From Promethearchaeota archaeon (lineage in GTDB: Archaea; Asgardarchaeota; Lokiarchaeia; Sigynarchaeales; SOKP01), in the NCBI GenBank assembly GCA_019057975.1, contig JAHLWJ010000220.1, forward strand, positions 1 through 7,305: a stretch of 7,305 nt of DNA, given 5' to 3'. Shown in pieces: positions 1-4,529 of this stretch (the first letter of the stretch is position 1; every line of letters starts with the position of its first letter). The notes under the pieces were generated by a model, which saw only the letters and a program-made list of their open reading frames with translations, ran no database searches and was not told the origin of the DNA. Made by a program: the position numbers and the translations under genes.

Positions 1-174
1 TAAAAATCCAGCAGGTAATTGAAGCTCGATGGAACTTTCGTTGTAATTATTTGAATATCCTAAAGTAATACTTCCAAAATAATTTACCCCAAAATCAAAT
101 TTCAATTTGTAAGCTATGGAAAATTCGGTACCTTCGTCGGGTCTATTAACCCCTATAAGTTTTTTATTAACCAT
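1..174 (-). CDS. Partial ORF at left edge, unknown product (3' end outside window)
   Basis: An open frame reads leftward from an ATG at 174-172 to the window edge, 58 codons without a stop. It begins MVNKKLIGVNRPDEG and continues with alternating polar and aromatic residues (SIAYKLKFDFGVNYFG, then GYSNNYNESSIELQL). This looks like beta-strand-rich sequence, as in surface or sandwich proteins, but I recognise no family. There is no Shine-Dalgarno before the ATG. The palindromic sequence TTTATAAA (214-221) could act as its TATA box with a leader of about 17 nt, and the TTTAAAAA at 191-198 is an alternative. The start codon lies inside the palindromic part of the promoter repeat at 160-194, so this gene and the divergent gene at 221 may share control. 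The open length is modest for AT-rich DNA, so this is a plausible rather than proven gene. Confidence 0.45.
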   Translation of the reverse strand, partial: MVNKKLIGVNRPDEGTEFSIAYKLKFDFGVNYFGSITLGYSNNYNESSIELQLPAGFL

Positions 175-194
175 CAGCGGTGGCAAAAGGTTTA
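160..194. repeat. Promoter-associated repeat, copy A (palindrome CCATCAGCGGTGG)
   Basis: An oligo-T stretch and ATTAA lead into CCATCAGCGGTGG (171-183), then a purine-rich stretch and TTTA. The core is an imperfect inverted repeat, CCATC-AGC-GGTGG. The same ordered element recurs at 1235-1268 with three core or flank substitutions, one later substitution and one indel. It abuts the TATA-like box of the gene at 221, the usual place for an archaeal upstream operator or activator site. It also covers the start codon of the leftward ORF. Its role as a regulator site is inferred. Confidence 0.6.
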
Positions 195-198
195 AAAA
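191..198 (+). promoter_or_regulatory. TATA box for the gene at 221 (leaderless)
   Basis: TTTAAAAA is preceded by a purine-rich BRE-like stretch (CAAAAGG). Its centre lies about 26-27 nt before the ATG at 221, the spacing expected between an archaeal TATA box and the transcription start. The transcript would therefore begin at or very near the start codon, consistent with the absence of a ribosome binding site there. Confidence 0.6.
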
Positions 199-220
199 GC
201 TCGTATTGTTAATTTTATAA

Positions 221-826
221 ATGGACAGACAAATTTATCAAAAAAATAAGCCTTTTTGGGTTGGAATAATAATTGGAATTATCGTTATAGGAGGGATTGC
301 TATTTTTCCTATAATTGTTGAGTTAAGTAAACCTATTGAACCTAAACCTATATATTACATTGCTACAGATGATAGTAGTAGATGGGCTCAGTGGGATGAT
401 GTATGGGGAAACGAGACTTGGGTAAGAAGTGGTGGAAACTCTGAGGGTTATATCAAGTTTGACCTTACAAATAAACCAAGATATTGGGAAAAGGTAGAAA
501 TTTCATTATATATATATAAGTGGCTATATGGTGGAGCTACAATAGTATTATTCGAGTCCAACTGGAATGAATCAATGATGAGTAAAGAATTAACCCAATA
601 TACAGATTGGAGTATATGTGATTTTTGGATATGTTTACATCACACACAGTATTTAAATGGTAGTGTAGGTTTACAGAGAATTGATATTACCAATTACATC
701 CAGAATACTAATGTAAGTATCTCTGTAAAGCTAGAAAATAGATATGATAGAGATGGCACGATTCATATATATTCAAAAGAGGCTAATGTAGATAAGGCGT
801 GGCTACCACAACTAATTTGGAGCTAA
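221..826 (+). CDS. Membrane-anchored extracellular DNRLRE-like beta-sandwich protein
   Basis: This 201-aa protein has a short charged N-terminus, one membrane helix at about residues 11-34 (PFWVGIIIGIIVIGG...), then an exported domain. Without a clear signal-peptidase site it is probably anchored facing outward. The domain resembles the DNRLRE/CBM96-type family. It has GYIKFDL at 76-82 (family pattern: IKFDL before the first core strand), LYIYKW at 96-101, SNWNE at 113-117 (family W-E element), IDITNYI at 154-160 and a C-terminal pair of strands ending PQLIW. Cys133 and Cys138 could form a disulphide. Such domains occur on cell-surface and carbohydrate-binding proteins; no catalytic residues are evident. 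The ATG has no ribosome binding site but sits where transcription should start. The next gene begins 24 nt downstream, so the two probably form an operon. The family assignment is from recalled motif pattern, not a search. Confidence 0.75.
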   Translation: MDRQIYQKNKPFWVGIIIGIIVIGGIAIFPIIVELSKPIEPKPIYYIATDDSSRWAQWDDVWGNETWVRSGGNSEGYIKFDLTNKPRYWEKVEISLYIYKWLYGGATIVLFESNWNESMMSKELTQYTDWSICDFWICLHHTQYLNGSVGLQRIDITNYIQNTNVSISVKLENRYDRDGTIHIYSKEANVDKAWLPQLIWS

Positions 827-833
827 AAATAAA

Positions 834-841
834 GGGGGTGA
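834..841 (+). promoter_or_regulatory. Strong Shine-Dalgarno for the gene at 851
   Basis: GGGGGTGA closely matches the archaeal Shine-Dalgarno consensus GGAGGTGA, with a 9-nt spacer to the ATG at 851. It fixes that start and shows that internal operon genes here use Shine-Dalgarno initiation, while promoter-proximal ones look leaderless. Confidence 0.75.
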
Positions 842-850
842 AAAAGAAAG

Positions 851-1228
851 ATGACGGAAACTTATGGTGGAAAACTCGAAGAACGAGGTAAAGGAGTAAG
901 TAAATCAAACCAAGTCGGAATTTTAAGAATTGAAGATGATAAACTCGTATTTATTTATGATAATGGAAACATAACAGAGATTAAATTTGAAGAAATAGAT
1001 TCTGTTATACCTCAAAGAATTAGATTCCCTAAAGGATTAAAAGAACCACTAATTACACTAAAAGATAAAAGAGAGTTTATACTCTGTATTCATCCAACAT
1101 ATACAAGAAGCGGTTTCCTGGAAGGTATGCAAGGTGTTCGTGGAGCTGTAAGTGATAATTTCAGAGCTTTAAAACAAGGAAACATAAAAATGACTAAATT
1201 ATTAAATTATTTAATATCTAAAAAATAA
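851..1228 (+). CDS. Small soluble protein, possible PH/GRAM-like fold
   Basis: This is a 125-aa protein with no signal peptide or membrane segment. After a polar N-terminus, residues 22-80 form a run of likely beta strands: GILRIEDDKLVFIYDNG, then ITEIKFEEIDSVIPQ, then PLITLKDKREFILCI. The order (strand, charged turn, strand, 'IKFEEIDSV', later 'LITLKDKREF') is like that of PH/GRAM-type domains. The C-terminal part (about 95-125) looks helical. No catalytic motif is visible. It follows the surface protein gene by 24 nt with a strong ribosome binding site, so it is probably co-transcribed and could work at the cytoplasmic face of the membrane. The fold call is a pattern impression only; function unknown. 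Confidence 0.7.
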   Translation: MTETYGGKLEERGKGVSKSNQVGILRIEDDKLVFIYDNGNITEIKFEEIDSVIPQRIRFPKGLKEPLITLKDKREFILCIHPTYTRSGFLEGMQGVRGAVSDNFRALKQGNIKMTKLLNYLISKK

Positions 1229-1240
1229 CTTCTCTTTTTT
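1229..1240 (+). terminator. Oligo-T terminator after the 221-1228 operon
   Basis: A pyrimidine run, CTTCTCTTTTTT, begins right after the TAA at 1226-1228. Archaeal termination needs only T-tracts, so this could end the 221-1228 transcript. Its last six T's are also the first part of promoter repeat copy B. Confidence 0.4.
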
Positions 1241-1268
1241 ATTAACCACCAGCGATGGTAAAGATTTA
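1235..1268. repeat. Promoter-associated repeat, copy B (palindrome CCACCAGCGATGG)
   Basis: This is the second copy of the element at 160-194: oligo-T, ATTAA, CCACCAGCGATGG (1246-1258), AAA, then TTTA. Within the 13-bp core only two positions differ from copy A (T/C and G/A), and these are the positions that face each other in the palindrome. It abuts the TATA-like sequence of the zinc-ribbon gene, the same geometry as copy A. Read leftward it starts GTG GTT AAT AAA AAA, where copy A reads ATG GTT AAT AAA AAA, but the frame here stops after 12 codons. Confidence 0.6.
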
Positions 1269-1271
1269 TTA
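1265..1271 (+). promoter_or_regulatory. TATA-like box for the zinc-ribbon gene
   Basis: TTTATTA, preceded by purine-rich TAAAGA, is centred about 30 nt before the ATG at 1298. This matches the layout of the 191-198 box before 221 and supports the ATG at 1298 as a leaderless start, because the upstream TTG at 1280 would lie outside the expected transcript. Confidence 0.5.
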
Positions 1272-1297
1272 GTTTCATTTTGTTAACTTTAATTATA

Positions 1298-1564
1298 ATG
1301 TGCGAAATTTTATTTATAACAATTGTAGGGGGAGTTGTTGCGGGGGTTGTTATAGCCTTTGTTCAATTCTTTCTAAATCGGTGGTTAAGGGGACACTTAA
1401 GAAAAAAAAATATGATTAGAATATTTAAACAAATGAAACCATCATTTAAATGCTCCTTCTGTGGTGAATCAGAGGTATATGAGATGGATATTAGTGGTGG
1501 ATTTGCCTATTGTACCCGTTGTGGACAGATATATCCTAAACAAAAAAAACTTAAGAAGAAATAA
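1298..1564 (+). CDS. Small membrane protein with C-terminal zinc ribbon
   Basis: Starting at ATG 1298 gives 88 aa. Residues about 4-26 are one membrane helix (ILFITIVGGVVAGVVIAFVQ), followed by a strongly basic stretch (NRWLRGHLRKK) that should hold the C-terminus in the cytoplasm. A zinc ribbon follows: C52-x2-C55 in CSFCGE and C72-x2-C75 in CTRCGQ, separated by a short beta-like segment, then a lysine-rich tail. Such ribbons bind one zinc and often mediate protein or nucleic-acid contact; no enzyme activity is indicated. An in-frame TTG at 1280 would add six residues, but the TATA spacing favours the ATG. The gene stands alone between two T-tracts but has the same upstream element as the gene at 221, so the two may be co-regulated. 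Confidence 0.75.
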   Translation: MCEILFITIVGGVVAGVVIAFVQFFLNRWLRGHLRKKNMIRIFKQMKPSFKCSFCGESEVYEMDISGGFAYCTRCGQIYPKQKKLKKK

Positions 1565-1579
1565 TCTTTCTTTTTTTTT
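1565..1579 (+). terminator. Oligo-T terminator after the zinc-ribbon gene
   Basis: The stop codon is followed at once by TCTTTC and nine T's. This is a typical archaeal hairpin-less termination tract and separates the gene from the convergent gene ending at 1708. Confidence 0.55.
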
Positions 1580-1707
1580 CATCATCAAAAACCATCGAAA
1601 AAGCCCGAATTTTTATCGTTTTCTAAGAAACCATAAAATAGTATTACTTTTTTTCGATTCGGATAAATATTTTTCGAATTTCATTTGATTGAGAGATTTT
1701 ATTTAAA

Positions 1708-2208
1708 CTACCAACTATTAAGCAGCAAAACAATTATCAAGACTAAAAAAACGCAGAGCTCGTACCTTAAATATATTTTACCTATCTTAGGAACGTAAAT
1801 TCTCAAACCGCGAGAGCCTAAATAAACTCTAACGCGTCTTTTTGCGCCCGTTGCGAGCTCTCCTTTTTCCCGATGGTATCTGAGGTGGCAATCGTAGTGC
1901 AAGAACGACACGTATTTAGGGTGGAACAATTTCTTTTCGTCGTATATATCGTGGTGCATGGTAGAGGCGTAGGGGTTTAGCTTGGTTTCGCACGCCGGAC
2001 AGATAAACTTATCGCTGGTGAGAGAGAAGTATTCGATCAATAACGCCTTCGCTTTGGTCCAAGTTTCGGTCTTCTGTAGGTCGTTGTAGGCTCGCTTGTA
2101 GTCGAAGGAACGCTTCTTTAAGTATTTCTGGGCGAACTTGTTGTATTTAGCTAGTTGTTTTAAGATCGCCTTTTGTTTTCGCTTCGCGGTATTATTTGAC
2201 GGCAACAT
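1708..2208 (-). CDS. HNH-like zinc protein with C-terminal hydrophobic tail
   Basis: This 166-aa protein has a basic, probably helical N-terminus (residues 8-60, many Lys/Arg). The core at 69-112 has ICPAC (Cys70, Cys73), then MHHDIYD (His85, His86, Asp87), then LHYDCHLRYH (His104, Cys107, His108, His112). A CxxC, a central HH and a final C-H-x3-H are the layout of many HNH/McrA-type endonuclease domains, in which two Cys pairs bind zinc and the HH and late His cut DNA. The second pair is degenerate here, with a single Cys107. A basic stretch (KRRVRVYLGSRG) follows, then a hydrophobic segment at about 148-164 (LRYELCVFLVLIIVLLLNSW) that looks like a membrane tail, which is unusual for an HNH nuclease. 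GAGAGGGG abuts the ATG with no spacer, so the TTG codon directly after it is an alternative start. The gene is richer in G+C than the genes to its left. Nuclease activity is inferred. Confidence 0.7.
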   Translation of the reverse strand: MLPSNNTAKRKQKAILKQLAKYNKFAQKYLKKRSFDYKRAYNDLQKTETWTKAKALLIEYFSLTSDKFICPACETKLNPYASTMHHDIYDEKKLFHPKYVSFLHYDCHLRYHREKGELATGAKRRVRVYLGSRGLRIYVPKIGKIYLRYELCVFLVLIIVLLLNSW

Positions 2209-2226
2209 CCCCTCTCGAACGATTCG

Positions 2227-2253
2227 ATTTGCTAACGATTATTAATTTGCTAA
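2227..2253. repeat. Direct repeat ATTTGCTAA x2 upstream of the HNH-like gene
   Basis: ATTTGCTAA occurs at 2227-2235 and again at 2245-2253, 18 bp apart start to start. Both copies lie in the predicted leader or early transcribed region of the leftward gene. The pair could be an operator or nothing; AT-rich DNA makes chance copies plausible. Confidence 0.3.
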
Positions 2254-2272
2254 TTACAAATGTTAACTGTTC

Positions 2273-2280
2273 TATAAAAA
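2273..2280 (-). promoter_or_regulatory. TATA box for the leftward HNH-like gene
   Basis: Read on the minus strand this is TTTTTATA, a good archaeal TATA match. Its centre is about 68 nt before the ATG at 2208, predicting a leader of roughly 40 nt, which fits a gene with a purine-rich ribosome binding site. Confidence 0.4.
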
Positions 2281-2468
2281 GAAAAACAAAAATAATAATA
2301 ATAGAGATTTTAGGTTTAACTTTTTTTTTCAAGTGAGTCGCCTTTTTTTTTCTCGGTACTACGAAGTTCGAAAAAGTAAAAAAGCAGTAAATCCCACGGA
2401 TCTAATAGCCCTGGCATAATTAACTAAAACAAGTTTACTTATTTAAATTGTTCCAATAGAAATCTTAA
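2281..2468. other. Non-coding stretch with two T-tracts
   Basis: No convincing gene was found between the HNH-like promoter and the open frame starting near 2469. There is an AAT triplet run near 2290-2302, nine T's at 2321-2329 and another nine T's at about 2343-2351, with no plus-strand gene upstream to terminate. TTATTTAAAT at about 2438-2447 is a possible TATA box for the rightward pair. No ATG occurs on the plus strand in this stretch. No tRNA-like or clear hairpin structure was seen. Confidence 0.5.
2427..2437. repeat. AAACAAGTTTA motif, left copy
   Basis: This 11-mer recurs exactly at 3291-3301. In both places TTAAATT follows after 5-6 bp. The core AAAC-AA-GTTT is an inverted repeat. 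It lies before the 2469-3245 gene pair, while the other copy lies after it and before the nurA operon. It may be a shared operator or the flank of an inserted segment; chance is not excluded. Confidence 0.35.
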
Positions 2469-2486
2469 TTTCGGTTTTTTGTTTAT

Positions 2487-2780
2487 ATTAAAAAACGAGA
2501 GGATTTTTCTGGAGCTGGAGCTGAGGTTAAAAGACAAACGATCCAAACAAGTGCCGAAGAAAGGACGGAAGAAAAAATAGAATCTGTTGTAAAAGAAACC
2601 GCCGTTTTAGCGGGCGTATGCGAGGGCGAAACTGAAAAAGCCCTTCTAATAGCCTTTGAGGGAAACAAAGAAATTTGGGTGCCGAAATCCATTATCCGCT
2701 CTGATTTCGACTCGGAATCTAAAGATACTCAAAAGTTTGAAGTCGACACCTGGATATTGAAAAAAAACAACTTAATGTAA
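2487..2780 (+). CDS. Small acidic conserved protein lacking a recognisable start codon
   Basis: This frame is open from 2469 to the TAA at 2778-2780, and its content looks truly coding. A polar, glutamate-rich N-terminus (SAEERTEEKIESVVKET) is followed by KALLIAFEGNKEIWVPKS, then an acidic linker, then FEVDTWILKKNNL. The order 'KALL-x-dGxxIW(V/I)PKS ... acidic ... (V)xxWIxxKxxL' is one I associate with a small single-domain family of phage and archaeal hypothetical proteins; I cannot name it. There is no ATG, GTG or TTG in frame before mid-domain GTG 2679. The left boundary given is an ATT and is arbitrary. Either a rare start is used, the start was lost, or an indel hides it. The next gene follows 12 nt later with its own ribosome binding site, so the two look like one operon. 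Confidence 0.5.
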   Translation: MKKREDFSGAGAEVKRQTIQTSAEERTEEKIESVVKETAVLAGVCEGETEKALLIAFEGNKEIWVPKSIIRSDFDSESKDTQKFEVDTWILKKNNLM

Positions 2781-2792
2781 AGAGGTTTTATC

Positions 2793-3245
2793 GTGAAAAA
2801 AAAGTCTTCGCCAACAATAGATCGCTACGGAAACGTTAAATTTTGGCTTTGCATAAGTCCAGAGTCTGATGTGCCCTTCGTGTTAGATTTCGAAGACGAA
2901 GAGATGAGGGAGAACTTAATTAACCCCAACGAAGTGGTAATTGAGGACGAAAAGATAACGATGATAATTTCTTACCCCTTGTCGGTAGAATTTAGTCGCA
3001 CTTTGGAGAAGAAAGGAGGTTTTACGAGGTTGGACGTTTTTAAAAACATATACGAGGCTTACAAGCAGATTTACGCAGAAGAAGAAGAAAGCGTAGGCGA
3101 CCCCGGCACTTACGACAATATGTATAACCGAAGAAAATCCGAAGGGAAATACGGAATATGGGGGCATTATCTCGACGGATTAGTTATTGAAAGCGTGATT
3201 TACGACCCAAGAGAGAAAAAGCTCGACATGTTCATCGGTTCTTAG
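2793..3245 (+). CDS. Conserved hypothetical protein with YGIWGH motif
   Basis: This 150-aa cytoplasmic protein starts at GTG 2793, with AGAGG at 2781-2785 and a 7-nt spacer. It has no membrane segment. Three blocks stand out: a strand-rich start (residues 12-62, ending TMIISYPL), a helical block GGFTRLDVFKNIYEAYKQIY at 75-94 followed by EEEE, and GKYGIWGHYLDGLVIE at 118-133 preceded by NRRKS. The dense Gly/Trp/His block suggests a conserved structural or binding core. I recall similar arrangements in uncharacterised proteins of large viruses and microbes, but cannot assign a family or function. It is the second gene of a pair with the 2487-2780 frame and shares its higher G+C (26 of 60 in the row 3121-3180), unlike the downstream operon. 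Confidence 0.7.
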   Translation: MKKKSSPTIDRYGNVKFWLCISPESDVPFVLDFEDEEMRENLINPNEVVIEDEKITMIISYPLSVEFSRTLEKKGGFTRLDVFKNIYEAYKQIYAEEEESVGDPGTYDNMYNRRKSEGKYGIWGHYLDGLVIESVIYDPREKKLDMFIGS

Positions 3246-3288
3246 GCACATCTTTTATTATTAATCCTCTCTAATTTGGACTTAGATC

Positions 3289-3302
3289 TTAAACAAGTTT
3301 AA
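3289..3302. promoter_or_regulatory. Palindrome TTAAACAAGTTTAA upstream of nurA
   Basis: This is a perfect 6-2-6 inverted repeat, 33 bp before the nurA TATA box. It contains the 11-mer found at 2427-2437. Its size and position fit a dimeric repressor or activator site for the nurA operon. AT-rich intergenic DNA forms such palindromes by chance, so this is suggestive only. Confidence 0.4.
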
Positions 3303-3334
3303 TGTTCTTAAATTTTAAAGATTTGAAGCTTAAG

Positions 3335-3344
3335 TATATAAATA
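3335..3344 (+). promoter_or_regulatory. TATA box of the nurA-OLD-herA operon
   Basis: TATATAAATA is the best TATA match in the window. A start about 27 nt downstream of its centre falls at about 3365, exactly on an ATG that opens a 10-codon ORF. nurA begins 25 nt further on. No other promoter is apparent before 7305, so the three genes probably share this one. Confidence 0.65.
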
Positions 3345-3364
3345 TCACGGTTAATATTACTATA

Positions 3365-3397
3365 ATGAAGGCAAAATTGATGAATATAAATGAATGA
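3365..3397 (+). CDS. Possible 10-aa leader peptide (uORF) overlapping nurA
   Basis: ATG 3365 encodes MKAKLMNINE and stops at TGA 3395-3397, overlapping the nurA ATG (3390) by 8 nt in another frame. It coincides with the predicted transcription start, so a leaderless ribosome would meet it first and then terminate over the nurA start, which has only a weak ribosome binding site. That could couple or dampen nurA translation. It is too short to judge by composition and may be accidental. Confidence 0.3.
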   Translation: MKAKLMNINE

Positions 3398-4523
3398 TGA
3401 TAATAACTCCTCTGTGTTAAAAGAGTGTATAAATTTTATTCAGCAGCGTAAACGAGATATAATTAATGGAGATTCGCCATTTATCGAAGGAGATAAAGAA
3501 AAAAGTTATGGTATTGCTGAAGAGAGAATTTTTCCGATTCCAAAATGCAATGATTCACGAAAATTAGCCTTCGTGGATGGGGGAACTGCATCAATTTTGA
3601 ACGCAGCGGATTTTAGTATTAGTTTGAATAGAGTTGCAGGAGTGCTATTTGAAGGGAACAAAATTAAATCTTTCAAGAAAACTCCTGAGGTTATAGAATT
3701 TTATACCGCAACTATCCTCGAGCCTATGACAGATGGAAAAATGGCGTACAATATCCAAATATTCCCAAGAGAGCCAAAATCTAAAGAATTCTTGCCAAAC
3801 GAGGAAATCTTTATACCTTTAGATGAAGTAAGAATGTTAATGGGATTTCGATTTATGCCAAATATTGAGATTTTCGGTGGAGTTGCAATGAGGTTTGCAG
3901 AATGGAAATACGCTACCAAACTTATTGAATACGAATTGGATAAGGGAGATATATTTATTCGAGATGGCTCGCTTCAAACAGGATATAAAGACGAAATCTT
4001 ATTAGTGAGAGATTTATACTCAACTGCATTGGAGAAAAGCGTTTATATTACGGGACTCTCGAAGACTTGTAGGTTGATTACAAAAAGTGGAGATTCCTTA
4101 ATTTCTTTAGTTGATATGATAGCAAGTAAAAAATATCCAGAAGAAAAATGGTATTATCATCCAATTTATAAAATGACTAGGGCGGATAATTTAGCAGATG
4201 TCTATTTCGTGAAACTTCATAAATTTGCCCGTTCGCCTTTTAGGTTTGATATTTATTTAGACCAATCAGAAAATTTAGATCAACAAGAAAAAGAAGTAAT
4301 AATCTCAAATTTAGCAAGAAATTCAACCGATTTATCATTTCCCGGTTATCCGTATGGCTTAATAAAAGTAGATCAATTATCGAGAGTAGCAGCAAGGGAA
4401 ATTGGCCCTCAAAAGATTCAGTTAATGTCTGAATTCGATTCGGAATTATATGCTAAATATATTTTACCACGCATTCGCTCTATCGATGCACATGATTTAT
4501 TAAATGCAATTAGAAAAAATTAG
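3390..4523 (+). CDS. nurA: NurA-family 5'-3' nuclease
   Basis: This 377-aa protein is in the usual NurA size range. The hallmarks are in order: LAFVDGGTASI at 59-69 (Asp63, first metal ligand), an acidic helical segment MRFAEWKYATKLIE at 167-180, IFIRDGSLQ at 188-196 (Asp192 in the DGSL motif), VYITGLSKTCRL at 218-229, and FPGYPYGLIKVDQLSRVAAREI at 317-338. In the last block Tyr320 and Asp328 sit eight residues apart, where some NurA proteins have Tyr and His. NurA is a manganese-dependent nuclease that binds one end of the HerA hexamer and resects DNA ends. The start is well bounded: an in-frame TAA (3387-3389) directly precedes the ATG. The stop is followed by an AGGAG leading into the OLD-type gene, and herA lies further along, supporting a joint complex. 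Cytoplasmic; no signal. Confidence 0.9.
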   Translation: MNDDNNSSVLKECINFIQQRKRDIINGDSPFIEGDKEKSYGIAEERIFPIPKCNDSRKLAFVDGGTASILNAADFSISLNRVAGVLFEGNKIKSFKKTPEVIEFYTATILEPMTDGKMAYNIQIFPREPKSKEFLPNEEIFIPLDEVRMLMGFRFMPNIEIFGGVAMRFAEWKYATKLIEYELDKGDIFIRDGSLQTGYKDEILLVRDLYSTALEKSVYITGLSKTCRLITKSGDSLISLVDMIASKKYPEEKWYYHPIYKMTRADNLADVYFVKLHKFARSPFRFDIYLDQSENLDQQEKEVIISNLARNSTDLSFPGYPYGLIKVDQLSRVAAREIGPQKIQLMSEFDSELYAKYILPRIRSIDAHDLLNAIRKN

Positions 4524-4528
4524 AGGAG
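4523..4528 (+). promoter_or_regulatory. Shine-Dalgarno for the OLD-type gene (ambiguous start)
   Basis: GAGGAG begins on the last base of the nurA stop codon. It is 1 nt from the ATG at 4530 and 13 nt from the in-frame ATG at 4542, so neither spacing is ideal. Family alignment (proteins beginning MKI-x2-I-x-I-x-NFRSL) favours 4542, which would shorten the product to 695 aa. Confidence 0.5.
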
Positions 4529-4529
4529 T

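Noticed and set aside
1280..1297. TTG at 1280 as start of the zinc-ribbon gene
   Set aside because: It would lie only about 12 nt after the TATA-like box, upstream of the expected transcript start. The ATG at 1298 has the same promoter spacing as the gene at 221.
1461..1688. Plus-strand frame overlapping the end of the zinc-ribbon gene
   Set aside because: It is in another frame of a gene with clear Cys motifs and runs on through the T-tract as low-complexity Phe/Lys/Asn sequence.
1605..1690. Possible hairpin ATTCG...CGAAT between the convergent genes
   Set aside because: Only a 5-bp stem with a 13-nt AT-rich loop; not distinguishable from chance.
2333..2419. 28-codon GTG ORF on the plus strand (MSRLFFSRYYEVRKSKK...)
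   Set aside because: No ribosome binding site, no suitably spaced TATA box, crosses a T-tract and is too short to support.
2479..2580. 33-codon TTG ORF as an alternative product upstream of 2793
   Set aside because: Ends in a Lys/Arg run with no domain pattern and overlaps the better frame; it does not join naturally to that frame as a frameshifted N-terminus.
2483..2692. Minus-strand frame opposite the start-less gene
   Set aside because: Ser/Val-rich without a pattern; the plus-strand frame has the convincing domain sequence, so this is its antisense shadow.
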